Below, piece after piece: positions 56,501 to 63,890 of a DNA stretch of 64,000 nt. This stretch comes from Fidelibacterota bacterium (GTDB lineage: Bacteria > Fidelibacterota > Marinisomatia > SCGC-AAA003-L08 > TS1B11), in the NCBI GenBank assembly GCA_020354025.1, contig CP070638.1, positions 1,687,243-1,751,242 on the forward strand, read 5' to 3'. Position 1 is the stretch's first letter, and every line of letters begins with the position of its first letter. The translations under genes and the position numbers were made by a program. The notes under the pieces were generated by a model that saw nothing but the letters and a program-made list of their open reading frames with translations, searched no databases and was not told where the DNA came from.

Positions 56501-56637
56501 TAGATGTCAAAGTACTGCGATTGGATGTAGTTCCAATCATACTTGTCATACTGGACGATATTCTGGCCGAATTGCGCAGAGAGAGGGTAGGCCATAAAGA
56601 CCAGCGCTGAAATTGTTAATATCCGTACAGTGCCCAT
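53503..56637 (-). CDS. Peptidase MA, TolB-propeller and BamA-like barrel protein
   Basis: This is a 1044-residue protein with three parts. After a signal peptide (ILTISALVFMAYPLSAQ) comes a gluzincin-like protease domain, with HELVH at 134-138 and a later Glu in GWMSEGLADYLAG. Residues ~335-650 are PD40/TolB-like propeller blades, for example GITWSPDGKKVAFTA, TWNPNGETIAFNG and VWSPDGTFLAFSSDRGD. The C-terminal ~350 residues are a Bac_surface_Ag/BamA-type barrel with GGASFGSDAQNFLVGG and ending in a phenylalanine (YLTIGLDF). The start at 56637 is chosen for the signal peptide; no ribosome binding site is visible. It should reside in the outer membrane. Confidence 0.85.
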   Translation of the reverse strand: MGTVRILTISALVFMAYPLSAQFGQNIVQYDKYDWNYIQSQYFDIYFYGDDLSLAEFVSEIANDAYRQISDRLNWQIQKRVSIMVYRSHADFQQTNVTFSYMYEGIGGVTELFKNRVVVPFEGSYSDFRHVIHHELVHALVNDMIYGGNVQSIISGRVRYNIPGWMSEGLADYLAGGWDTNSDMYMRDLALHGDIPPIQQLSGLYAYRGGQSLWRYITTKYGEESIAEIFSRIKMNSNVERGIKAAIGADYEHLGEEWKEYLKKQYWPDVTGRDRIKDFAHPVTDHEELDNVYNIAPSISPDGSKLALMRNNRGVMEIVLISATDGRFLKRLIRGGTTAEFEELHILKPGITWSPDGKKVAFTAKAANQDLLYVVDIKTKDVKKYPTGLEGVFMATWNPNGETIAFNGNNGVSSDIYLLDLDSKEIINLTDDIFGEFNPVWSPDGTFLAFSSDRGDYPPYRFDQENDIHDFKERFDPVDGTPLLSVSPGFKMHQYESDQLDIFTINQDGSNLQRVTDDPARENYPVFANTAPYLFYTSDRSGIENIYMFHLETGEERAVTNVLTGISDLNMAADDSRLYFTGFEQSGYDIFRIHNPNELWDQSKEVALSNFLLADTVAKEDVLVNADRGRSYPTVEGGYKNYIFGLDHPSAFTSQREDSSHQVELEESAYKDEKGEYQVHPYKTRFTLDLVQSYAGYSTLYSFQGMTQFMFSDMLGNHRISVATEMQISLENSDYFLTYHLLPFRTNYYFTLFHTAYFYPTWSGGGRLRHYGFDVTASLPFNRFRRIDIGLTSNTVEHTLFYLDPYEVIYSEDTTDALATIMPRLGYVWDNAEWTYLHPVNGWRTSVGVSASPKWKDNGVSFQTLTFDLRRYFSLFAGTSAAFRLSGGASFGSDAQNFLVGGLPWLFSSEREGYYGGRYKRDPLSLGEHRLKTIYFSEYLTPLRGTQMMELVGDRAMLMNLEYRFPFLIYYFPALRVLGQLGGVLFIDAGMAWYGNNMNHAITYGWGPRFVLFGLPFQLDFAWPYKPPDGDTSRNWYLTIGLDF

Positions 56638-57012
56638 TTTGTCTGTCAATAACGCCCTTGCTGGCCAAAAGTTCAACAACTCAGTCATCAAACATTTGAC
56701 ACCACCGGGACCTCGAAGGTTAAGAAACATGCGGTGCATATCTTCTAGTAGAACCCTGCTCCACGACGCGTGGCTGAACAAATTGACGCGGCATCGGGAG
56801 CTGTGCTCAAAGGTAATGGAAAAGGGAGCTTTATGCAAGCGGAGGCAAAGGATCAATTTCAATTTTATCCATTTCAGAGCCGGTGAACTCTGGCGATATC
56901 TATCGTAGCCCGTTAGCCTGCAAGCGAATTATGCCTGCCTCTCGCCGATGTCAACTCGTTTATCCTAATATTGCGTTGCCTCTCCGAGGGGAAGCGCCTA
57001 ATTTCACCCCCG
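56638..57012. other. Divergent intergenic region upstream of lpxH and the barrel protein
   Basis: This 375-bp gap must contain the promoters of two divergent genes. I see no confident -35/-10 pair or long repeat. The minus-strand frame of the barrel protein remains open through part of it (to 56862), but the added residues are not signal-like. An in-frame upstream ATG for lpxH at 56971 also exists. Confidence 0.45.
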
Positions 57013-57750
57013 ATGACTACTCCGGCTTATTTCATCTCCGATGTGCACCTTACACTGAATGGTGATGAAGGCGAACAGGAAAAACGACGGCACCTGTTTC
57101 GCTTCTTTGATATGATCAAGCAGTCGGGTGGAACTCTCTTTATCGTGGGTGACTTTTTCGATTTCTGGTTCGAATACCAGCACGTCATCCCCAAACGCTA
57201 CTTTGACGTAATCAACCGCCTGCAACAGCTCAAATCAGCTGGTGTGGATATCCATTTTATCTTGGGCAATCATGATTATTGGACTAACGACTTTCTCGAC
57301 GGTCCCCTGGGCATTCACCTCCACCAGTCCGAAGCTGAGGTAAGGATCGACGGCCAGCGAATCCTTCTGACTCATGGTGATGGGCTTCTGGCGAAGGATA
57401 CCGGATATCGGCTGATGCGCAAGGTTCTCCGCAGCCGGGCCTGCGTATTCCTCTACCGATGGATCCATCCGGACTTGGGCATTTCTCTGGCACAGTCCGC
57501 TTCGCGCTTAAGCCGAAAAAATAACCAGCCGGGCGACCAGCAGCAGGCCATGTTTGATGAACTTTCGCAATATGCCCGTGACCGCTGGGCCGAGGGCTGC
57601 GATGTGGTAGTGATGGGACATTACCATCTTAATCGCCTGCATACCAACAGCGATGGTAAAAGCTTCCTCTGCCTTGGGGATTGGATTACCCATTACACTT
57701 ACGGCAAATTGTCTCAAGGCCGTCTTACTCTGGAGTCTCTGTCTGTCTGA
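57013..57750 (+). CDS. lpxH: UDP-2,3-diacylglucosamine diphosphatase
   Basis: LpxH cleaves UDP-2,3-diacylglucosamine to lipid X in lipid A synthesis. The 245-residue protein has the metallophosphoesterase motifs in order: SDVHLT at the N-terminus, GDFFDFWFEYQH around residues 40-55, GNHDYW around residue 83, LTHGDGLL near 120 and MGHYHLNRLH near 205. The FDFWFEY segment after GDxxD is characteristic of LpxH. The ATG at 57013 is preferred to one at 56971 because family homology starts there. This confirms an outer membrane with LPS. LpxI-type enzymes would lack this fold. Confidence 0.93.
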   Translation: MTTPAYFISDVHLTLNGDEGEQEKRRHLFRFFDMIKQSGGTLFIVGDFFDFWFEYQHVIPKRYFDVINRLQQLKSAGVDIHFILGNHDYWTNDFLDGPLGIHLHQSEAEVRIDGQRILLTHGDGLLAKDTGYRLMRKVLRSRACVFLYRWIHPDLGISLAQSASRLSRKNNQPGDQQQAMFDELSQYARDRWAEGCDVVVMGHYHLNRLHTNSDGKSFLCLGDWITHYTYGKLSQGRLTLESLSV

Positions 57751-57757
57751 GGTGACT

Positions 57758-58909
57758 ATGACTGCACTGTCTTATACAAGAAAACCTGCCATCAAACTCA
57801 GGTCCTGGCCTGGTGGTATTTTACGCCTTCTCATGTTAGCTGCATTTGCGCTGAGCCTGGCCGGATGCGCTCTCTTTCGCGGGGAACGGGACGAGATTGA
57901 CGTGGAGAAGCTCCGCCTTGAATACCAGGAAGGCAAGATGGGAGCCCTGCTGGAGATCATCGAGATCTACGAAGATCCCGAACAGGCACGTAGCGTGCGG
58001 ATAGCTGCGGCCCAGGCCCTTGGAGAAAGCCGCCACCCCAAGGCCGTGGATGCCCTGGCACGCACCGTCAGCGAAGCCGAAGCTCTGGATATCGACCTGA
58101 TACTCACCGCCATAGACGTACTGGCCCGGGTCCCCAGCAACGCCAGCGCTAGTGCCTTGACACAGGCCCTGTCTACCACTGACGCCAAACTGGACTCGCT
58201 GCGCAGTGCCCTGATAAGGGGGCTGGAATCCATCGGCTCAGAGGATTATATCCATACCCTGATAGATCTTTATCAGGTCAGCCGCGAGGGCCATCTCCGC
58301 ATGGAACGGATGCTCACCAGAGCATTAGGCAGTATTGGCGACGAGAAAGCCATTCCGGTGTTGATGAATATCGCCGCCGACCCGCAGGTTGAACTGGCTA
58401 CCCGCAACGCGGCCATAGAGTTCCTGGCCCAGAAACGGACACCTGAGGTAATCAAGATGTTCGCCGATATGATGGGTGATCCCGCTAAGAACATGCAGAT
58501 GCGGGATTTCGCCCTGCGGGCTATGGGTGATATCAAGGAAGAGCGGCTGGTTCTTGCCCTCCTGGAGACCTATCAACTGGGCCAGCAGGAGTATTATTCT
58601 CTCCTGAATACTCTCCTGGCCGCCCTGGGGGAATTCGATGATCCGGCGGTCAAGCCAACCATGCTGGAAATCGCTCTATCGAAAGATTTCCCCCTGGCTT
58701 TCCGCAAGCAGGCTATCGAGAACCTGGCCAACTTTAACGATCCAACCGTTCTCGATCGGATAATCCCGCTGCTGGAAGACCCCGAGAATTATTACCTGAA
58801 GGCAGAGATTTCGACCCTGACCGAAGCCCTGCTGCCTGGAGCGGAAGGCAAGGAACGCATCCGCCGGGCAGCCCTCAAGGCGGCGAAAACATGGGAGGGC
58901 GAGCAATGA
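57758..58909 (+). CDS. HEAT-repeat lipoprotein
   Basis: The ATG at 57758 is preceded by GAGGTGACT. The 383-residue protein has a basic N-terminus, then a hydrophobic segment ending in the lipobox LAGC at about residue 37. From residue ~70 on it consists of HEAT-like helical repeats, including RIAAAQALGESRHPKAVDALA, SEDYIHTLIDLYQVSREG, GSIGDEKAIPVLMNIAAD and NLANFNDPTVLDRIIPLL. It should be anchored in the outer or inner membrane and act as a protein scaffold. It lies 7 bases after the lpxH stop and overlaps the next gene by 4 bases. Confidence 0.8.
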   Translation: MTALSYTRKPAIKLRSWPGGILRLLMLAAFALSLAGCALFRGERDEIDVEKLRLEYQEGKMGALLEIIEIYEDPEQARSVRIAAAQALGESRHPKAVDALARTVSEAEALDIDLILTAIDVLARVPSNASASALTQALSTTDAKLDSLRSALIRGLESIGSEDYIHTLIDLYQVSREGHLRMERMLTRALGSIGDEKAIPVLMNIAADPQVELATRNAAIEFLAQKRTPEVIKMFADMMGDPAKNMQMRDFALRAMGDIKEERLVLALLETYQLGQQEYYSLLNTLLAALGEFDDPAVKPTMLEIALSKDFPLAFRKQAIENLANFNDPTVLDRIIPLLEDPENYYLKAEISTLTEALLPGAEGKERIRRAALKAAKTWEGEQ

Positions 58910-59667
58910 GAACTTACCCTTACAGGTCCTTCATCGGTTTTCTACTCACGCTGGGTTTGATACTGCCGGTCCCGGCATGGGGGCAGGACGAACAGGCCGG
59001 AGAAACTGTTGAGCCGTTGCCCCGGCAAACAGGCCGTCGAATTACCTACAAGGATTTCTACGATCTCCAGACCAGCGTGGAGGAGCTGCGGCGGCAGATG
59101 AACCAGCTGCGCGTGGATGTAGAGGCGTATAAAAGCCGGGAAATGACACCGGAGGTCTATCGATCTATCCTCAGGCGCGTGCAGCCGCCCAAATTGACCC
59201 ACGAGATTGTCATGACTAACGGCACGGTGGTGCGGGGCAACATCATCACCGAAAATATCGATGAGCTGACCATCGAAACCAGCGTAGGCAACCTCACTCT
59301 GGATAAATCTAACATCCGCAGTATCCAGGACATCGCCGGGCTCAAGCCGAAGATCGAGTTTCAGGGCGACGCCCGGGAAGAGATATACGACGACCACCGG
59401 GTCTTCACTGGGGTGGTGCGCAATGATGGGATCAGCCGGGGCGACTTCGTGCGGGTCATCTTTAAACTCTGGAATGCTAAAACAGAGCTGGTAGCCCAGG
59501 ATTCGGCCTTCGTGGATGGGGCTACCATACCCTACCTGTCCGGCGTCGTGACAGATACCGCCCTGGAACCGGGTCAGACCGCCGAATATTATGTGACCGT
59601 CAATGTGGACAAAAGCAATCCCGTAAGCTATATCACCCGCGAAATCCACTGGGACCGGATGGACTGA
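58906..59667 (+). CDS. Exported FxLYD-like domain protein
   Basis: The ATG at 58906 overlaps the preceding TGA in an ATGA arrangement, with GGAGGGCGAGCA before it. The 253-residue protein starts with a signal peptide (FIGFLLTLGLILPVPAWGQ). A coiled segment follows (YDLQTSVEELRRQMNQLRVD). Then TNGTVVRGNIITENIDELTIET is an SHS2/repeat-like strand pair found next to FxLYD domains, and GVVRNDGISRGDFVRVIFKLWNAK plus SAFVDGATIPYL are FxLYD-like. Function is unknown. It ends the lpxH transcript cluster. Confidence 0.78.
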   Translation: MRTYPYRSFIGFLLTLGLILPVPAWGQDEQAGETVEPLPRQTGRRITYKDFYDLQTSVEELRRQMNQLRVDVEAYKSREMTPEVYRSILRRVQPPKLTHEIVMTNGTVVRGNIITENIDELTIETSVGNLTLDKSNIRSIQDIAGLKPKIEFQGDAREEIYDDHRVFTGVVRNDGISRGDFVRVIFKLWNAKTELVAQDSAFVDGATIPYLSGVVTDTALEPGQTAEYYVTVNVDKSNPVSYITREIHWDRMD

Positions 59668-59895
59668 GAGCAGCAGGCTGCTTACCCGGTGGAGCGGAGC
59701 GAGGCCTGCTGACAGTTATAGTCCGTCGTCTTTCTTTATCAAATATCCAGCATTCAATATCTAGTACGTAGTCCCCTAGGGCGCATCTGATCACGGTGTA
59801 GAGCCTCAAGTAAGTCCCACATTAGATCCGGCGAGCCCGGTCGGGAATCATCTGCCTGAGGAAAAGAGTTGCCGGATTTATAGGAACATTTTTAC

Positions 59896-59915
59896 ATTTC
59901 GCCACGTAACGAATT
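59896..59915 (+). promoter_or_regulatory. Candidate ArsR operator
   Basis: ATTTCG at 59896-59901 and CGAATT at 59910-59915 form an imperfect inverted repeat with an 8-base centre (TTCG/CGAA core). It lies 17 bases before the arsR start. ArsR-family operators are AT-rich inverted repeats of this general form, so arsenite-responsive autoregulation is likely. Confidence 0.4.
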
Positions 59916-59932
59916 GACAAATTGAGGCCGAA

Positions 59933-60283
59933 GTGACTATCAGAGACCTGGTGAGAGCACACAAGGCTCTGGCGGAGCCGAACCGGATCCGTATTCTGAA
60001 AATGTTGGAGATCCGCCCACTATGCGTCTGTGAGATCACTGAGGTCCTGCAACTGGCTGCCTCGACCGTATCAAAGCACCTCTCAATCCTTCGTGATGCA
60101 GGCTTCATAGTCGATCGGAAAGAGGGCAAGTGGGTCAACTACTCTCCCAACGACTCCGCCGACCAGCCGGGAGTGGAGCTGCTATTGAATCAGCTCTCCC
60201 GGTGGCTGGCGGATGACGGGACCATCCGGGAAGACGCCGAAAAGGTCAATGTGGTTGACCGCTACAAGCTCTGTGGGGACTAA
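59933..60283 (+). CDS. arsR: ArsR-family metalloregulator
   Basis: This 116-residue repressor starts at GTG 59933, with GAGG a few bases upstream. It has the typical RVAHKALAEPNRIRILKMLE-like opening (RAHKALAEPNRIRILKML), a C-V-C motif in RPLCVCEITEVL on the DNA-recognition helix where ArsR binds arsenite, and helix LAASTVSKHLSILRDAGFI. It heads an operon with an arsenical permease and arsenate reductase, so it is almost certainly the arsenite sensor. The ligand-binding third cysteine cannot be placed with certainty. Confidence 0.92.
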   Translation: MTIRDLVRAHKALAEPNRIRILKMLEIRPLCVCEITEVLQLAASTVSKHLSILRDAGFIVDRKEGKWVNYSPNDSADQPGVELLLNQLSRWLADDGTIREDAEKVNVVDRYKLCGD

Positions 60284-60338
60284 GAATTTGCCGATAACAA
60301 TCCACCGTATGACGAGATGATATTGGATAAATGATCGG

Positions 60339-61649
60339 ATGAATTGGAGAACCGGGTATAAGAGTTTCCTTTGGATCCTTGGGGTCTTCCTCGTCGCTTA
60401 TTTCATGCCCCTCAAAGATGGCCGGTTTACCCAGGCGGTCTACGAGGCGTTGGCGCTGGTGAAATGGTACGCCCGGGAACATGTGCTGCTGTGCCTGATA
60501 CCGGCGTTCTTCATTGCGGGGGTGATTGCCGTATTCGTAAGCCAGGCTGCTGTCGTGAAATACTTCGGCGCTACCGCAAAGAAGTGGGTCTCCTACTCTA
60601 TTGCTGCCGTGTCAGGGACCATCCTGGCCGTGTGTTCGTGCACGGTCCTGCCCCTGTTCTCGGGTATATACAAACGTGGCGCAGGCCTGGGTCCCGCCAT
60701 CGCCTTCCTATACTCCGGGCCGGCGATTAACATTCTGGCCATTATTCTTACGGCCCGCATTCTGGGATTCGAACTGGGTATCGCCAGGATCGTCGGAGCC
60801 GTCATCTTCAGTGTGGTGATCGGTCTGCTCATGCATCTGATTTATCGCCGTGAAGATCAGGAACGGACGGCCATGGAACTTGCCCTCCCTGATCAGGCGG
60901 GCAGTCGGCCGCTGTGGCAGACCGCCTTCCACTTCCTGGTCCTGGTCGGCATTCTGGTCTTTGCCACCTGGGGCCGGCCGGCAGCCGCATCAGGCACATG
61001 GGCCTGGGTGTTCACCCACAAATGGGATCTGGTCATTCTGTTCGGCCTGCTGCTGGGAGCTTCACTGATATATGTGGTGAGGCTCAAGTGGTGGTCGGTA
61101 GGTCTTGGAATCCTGGCTGTTTTGGCTTCAGCACTGGTCTTCCCCGATTCCCCTCTGCTTGTCTTCACGGTAGCCATTGTGGTGCTCAGCATTTTGCTGT
61201 CGGTCAGTCCTGGAGAGTCGCAGCAGTGGATGAACGAGTCCTGGGGCTTTGCCAGGCAGATCATGCCCCTGCTCGGTGCCGGCGTTCTGGTAGCCGGCTT
61301 TCTGCTTGGCTCTCCGGAAGGAGGTGGCGGCATCATCCCCGCTCGGTGGATCACCAGCCTTGTAGGCGGTAATTCGCTCGCCGCCAATCTGTTCGCATCA
61401 GTCGTGGGTGCCTTCATGTATTTTGCCACTCTCACAGAAATTCCCATCCTGGAGGGGCTTGTCGCCAACGGGATGGGTAAGGGACCGGCCCTGGCGTTGC
61501 TGCTCGCCGGGCCGGCCCTCTCTTTGCCCAATATGCTGGTGATTCGCGGCGTCATCGGGACTCGCAAGACCTTGACGTTCGTGGCCCTGGTGGTCGTGAT
61601 GGCTACCGCTTCCGGTCTGATATACGGAGCATTGTTCAGCGCGGGATGA
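60339..61649 (+). CDS. arsP: Permease of the ArsP/DUF318 family
   Basis: This 436-residue integral membrane protein belongs to the COG0701 permease family, whose ArsP members export trivalent organoarsenicals. It has about ten helices. Landmarks are the half-repeat start LIPAFFIAGVIAVFVSQAAVV, then CSCTVLPLFSGIYKRGAGLG with a cysteine pair, FLYSGPAINILAIILTARIL, and in the second half PLLGAGVLVAGFLLG and TLTEIPILEGLVANGMGKG. The S-C-T-V-L-P-L and T-L-T-E-I-P-I elements are the two repeats' equivalents. It sits between arsR and arsC. Inorganic arsenite export is possible too. Confidence 0.88.
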   Translation: MNWRTGYKSFLWILGVFLVAYFMPLKDGRFTQAVYEALALVKWYAREHVLLCLIPAFFIAGVIAVFVSQAAVVKYFGATAKKWVSYSIAAVSGTILAVCSCTVLPLFSGIYKRGAGLGPAIAFLYSGPAINILAIILTARILGFELGIARIVGAVIFSVVIGLLMHLIYRREDQERTAMELALPDQAGSRPLWQTAFHFLVLVGILVFATWGRPAAASGTWAWVFTHKWDLVILFGLLLGASLIYVVRLKWWSVGLGILAVLASALVFPDSPLLVFTVAIVVLSILLSVSPGESQQWMNESWGFARQIMPLLGAGVLVAGFLLGSPEGGGGIIPARWITSLVGGNSLAANLFASVVGAFMYFATLTEIPILEGLVANGMGKGPALALLLAGPALSLPNMLVIRGVIGTRKTLTFVALVVVMATASGLIYGALFSAG

Positions 61650-61650
61650 T

Positions 61651-62082
61651 ATGCCGAAAGTCCTGATCTTATGCACCGGGAACTCCTGCCGCAGCCAGAT
61701 GGCTGAAGGCTTGCTGAGATCCATCGATCCATCCATTACCGTCTGCTCCGCGGGTACGAATCCCGCCCCTCGTGTTCATCCGAAAGCCATCCAGGTAATG
61801 GCGGAGCTGGGCCTCGATATCGGTGCACAAACACCCAAGTCGGTCGATCAGTTCCTCAGCACCGATTTCGATTTCGTAATAACCGTCTGCAACCACGCCC
61901 GTGAGACCTGCCCGGCTTTCACGGGAAGCGTAAAGCAAAGACTCCACGCCGGATTCGAGGATCCCTTTCGGGCTACTGGAACCGAGGAGGAAATTCTGGC
62001 GGCATTCCGTAGAGTGCGGGATGAGATCAAATATTATTTCGAGCAGTTTAATACCGAATATCTGCAAACCAGGGGGGAGTGA
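61651..62082 (+). CDS. arsC: Arsenate reductase (thioredoxin-coupled, low-molecular-weight phosphatase type)
   Basis: ArsC reduces arsenate to arsenite, using thioredoxin as the final electron donor. The 143-residue enzyme has the P-loop C8-T-G-N-S-C13-R, and the resolving pair C80 and C87 in TVCNHARETCP. These match the nucleophilic cysteine and disulphide cascade of the S. aureus pI258 type. It follows arsP by 1 base and precedes a mini-thioredoxin gene, which could be its reductant. Confidence 0.94.
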   Translation: MPKVLILCTGNSCRSQMAEGLLRSIDPSITVCSAGTNPAPRVHPKAIQVMAELGLDIGAQTPKSVDQFLSTDFDFVITVCNHARETCPAFTGSVKQRLHAGFEDPFRATGTEEEILAAFRRVRDEIKYYFEQFNTEYLQTRGE

Positions 62083-62084
62083 TT

Positions 62085-62330
62085 ATGCTTAGCATCCTTG
62101 TCTTGGGTCCGGGTTGTTTCAATTGCCACAAGCTGGAAGCCATGTGCCGGGAAGTCGTTGAGGAAAAAAACGTTGAGGCGGCGATAGCACCCGTAACCGA
62201 CCTGGAACAGATTCACGCCCTGGGCGTGATGATGACACCTGGGTTGGTGATCAACGGAAAGGTCGTGAGCAGCGGTCGGGTGCCGCCAAAGAGTTCCATC
62301 GAACAGTGGATTCGTGAAGCTACTCAGTAG
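62085..62330 (+). CDS. Mini-thioredoxin/glutaredoxin-like protein 1 (TM0996-type)
   Basis: This 81-residue protein has GGGGAG upstream of the ATG at 62085. It resembles small thioredoxin-fold proteins of the redox-active disulphide protein 2 type. The active site is C-F-N-C in GPGCFNCHKLE and the cis-proline loop is MMTPGLVING. It is the first of two tandem paralogues, sharing MMTPGLV and SSG with the second. It probably reduces ArsC or feeds electrons to CcdA. Confidence 0.88.
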   Translation: MLSILVLGPGCFNCHKLEAMCREVVEEKNVEAAIAPVTDLEQIHALGVMMTPGLVINGKVVSSGRVPPKSSIEQWIREATQ

Positions 62331-62364
62331 CATAATCACATCAGCGTAATCAGACGAGATAACG

Positions 62365-62496
62365 ATGCAAGGCTCGAAGAGATCATCGAGAGAAGAAATG
62401 GTAGACGCCATGATGGTTGCCAGGTATATGAAACAAGCGACCGTAAATGACACTATCATCAACTCACTAGCCTTGCTTTCGGCGAGTGGGGAATAA
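62365..62496 (+). CDS. 43-residue small ORF between the two mini-thioredoxins
   Basis: A short frame from ATG 62365 ends in TAA at 62494-62496, directly abutting the ATG of the second mini-thioredoxin. The product is polar and starts MQGSKRSSREEMVDAMMVAR, then has a helical tail ending NSLALLSASGE. It has no cysteine or membrane segment. Its ribosome binding site is weak (GAGAT). The exact abutment is the main support. It may be a remnant or a small regulator. Confidence 0.4.
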   Translation: MQGSKRSSREEMVDAMMVARYMKQATVNDTIINSLALLSASGE

Positions 62497-62742
62497 ATGA
62501 CAACGGCTAAAATACTCGGTATAGGTTGCCCCAGATGTGACGCTTTGGAAGCCAGAGTCAGGAGCATAGCACAAAAGCACAATCTTGACGTAGAGGTAAT
62601 AAAGGTAACAGATATTGATGAGATGATTCGGTACGGTATTATGATGACTCCCGGCTTGGTGGTTGAGGAAGAAGTAAAGAGCTCGGGTATCATTCCTAAG
62701 GAAGATGAACTTCTGGAATGGCTGGGGGAGAGAAGGTCATGA
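62497..62742 (+). CDS. Mini-thioredoxin/glutaredoxin-like protein 2
   Basis: The 81-residue protein is a paralogue of the one at 62085. Its active site is C-P-R-C in GIGCPRCDALE, with MMTPGLVVEE and SSGIIPKEDELLEWL. The proline-arginine pair differs from the C-F-N-C of paralogue 1, so the two may have different redox potentials or partners. Its stop overlaps the start of the exported thioredoxin lipoprotein (ATGA). Confidence 0.87.
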   Translation: MTTAKILGIGCPRCDALEARVRSIAQKHNLDVEVIKVTDIDEMIRYGIMMTPGLVVEEEVKSSGIIPKEDELLEWLGERRS

Positions 62743-63152
62743 GGAAAAAAAGTACGGCATTCTATCTTTTCTTGGCCTTGGTACTGGCAAATAGTTGTGA
62801 GACCAATGCCCAGGAAAAAATTGTCCGGGAGAAGCAGGAAACCGGTAAATCGACGACAAAGATCACGTTTATTGAGCTAGGTTCTGTGAGATGTATTCCC
62901 TGCCGGGCCATGCAGCCTGTCATGAGGGCCATAGAAGAAAGATATGGGGACCAGATAGACATCATCTTCTATGACGTCTGGACGCCTGATCAGCGGCGCT
63001 ATGCGCAGGAATACAAGATCCGACTGATCCCCACCCAGGTGTTCCAGGACAGTACCGGAACCGAGATTCTGCGCCACGAGGGGTTTTTTCCAGAGAAGGA
63101 GATTACAGTATTTTTGGATTCAAAAGGATTAAAGCCGATTACTGATGACTGA
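62739..63152 (+). CDS. Exported thioredoxin-like lipoprotein
   Basis: The ATG at 62739 overlaps the preceding stop and has GAGAAGG upstream. The 137-residue protein carries a signal peptide with a lipobox-like LANSC. The thioredoxin fold shows the active site C-I-P-C in VRCIPCRAMQPVM, followed by FYDVWTPDQRRYAQEYKIRLIPTQVF with the cis-proline. It should stand outside the inner membrane, receiving electrons from the CcdA-like protein encoded 9 bases downstream. The target thiols are unknown. Confidence 0.88.
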   Translation: MRKKSTAFYLFLALVLANSCETNAQEKIVREKQETGKSTTKITFIELGSVRCIPCRAMQPVMRAIEERYGDQIDIIFYDVWTPDQRRYAQEYKIRLIPTQVFQDSTGTEILRHEGFFPEKEITVFLDSKGLKPITDD

Positions 63153-63161
63153 AACATTAAC

Positions 63162-63890
63162 ATGATTGTAGACCTGTTTTCCGCCCTCAGCGAGGCCTTG
63201 GAAGGAAGTCTAGACCTGGCACTGGTTGCCGCCTTTACTTGGGGCCTGTTGAGCATTCTTCTAAGCCCCTGTCATCTCTCCAGCATACCTCTCGTTATAG
63301 GCTTTCTGAATACCCAGGGACAAATCTCAGTCGGGAGAAGCTTTAAGTTATCGCTAACGTTTGCCATCGGGATCCTGGTTACGGTCGCGCTCATCGGAAT
63401 TATCACTGCCGCAATTGGACGCCTACTTGGAGATGTGGGTACTATTGGCAATTATATTGTGGCAATAATATTCATCGTCGTTGGCCTTTATCTCCTGGAC
63501 ATTCTTCGTCTTCCTTGGAGTGGTTACAGTTTACGGTCCACAAAGCATGAGGGAATGATCGCAGCGCTGATACTGGGGCTTCTATTTGGCATAGGCTTGG
63601 GACCATGTACTTTCGCCTACCTGGCTCCGTTACTGGTCGTGATATTTCAATTTGCCTCGACAAGTATATCCAAAGCTGTCTTCCTGCTGGCTGCCTTCGG
63701 AGTCGGTCACTGTGCCGTGATTGTTGGAGCGGGGACGTTCACTACCAGAGTGCAGCAATATTTAAACTGGACAGAGTCATCCAGGATGGCAACCTATCTC
63801 AAGAGAATATGCGGCGCTTTGGTAATACTGGCAGGTCTATACATGATATTCGGGTTACTTATCCCGCGTAACGTTAGTTTAGCGGGATGA
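63162..63890 (+). CDS. CcdA/DsbD-like thiol-disulphide transmembrane protein
   Basis: The 242-residue membrane protein has six predicted helices and the two cysteine-proline elements of CcdA/DsbD proteins: LLSPCHLSSIPLVIG in the first half and GLGPCTFAYLAPLLV in the second. It moves electrons from cytoplasmic thioredoxin to periplasmic partners. As the last gene of the arsenic operon, it probably links the mini-thioredoxins with the exported thioredoxin just upstream. Apart from 110 bases with no gene, the window ends here. Confidence 0.9.
   Translation: MIVDLFSALSEALEGSLDLALVAAFTWGLLSILLSPCHLSSIPLVIGFLNTQGQISVGRSFKLSLTFAIGILVTVALIGIITAAIGRLLGDVGTIGNYIVAIIFIVVGLYLLDILRLPWSGYSLRSTKHEGMIAALILGLLFGIGLGPCTFAYLAPLLVVIFQFASTSISKAVFLLAAFGVGHCAVIVGAGTFTTRVQQYLNWTESSRMATYLKRICGALVILAGLYMIFGLLIPRNVSLAG

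Noticed and set aside
59671-59711. CAGCAGGC/GCCTGCTG repeat after the FxLYD gene as a terminator
   Set aside because: The 25-base loop is long and no T-run follows.
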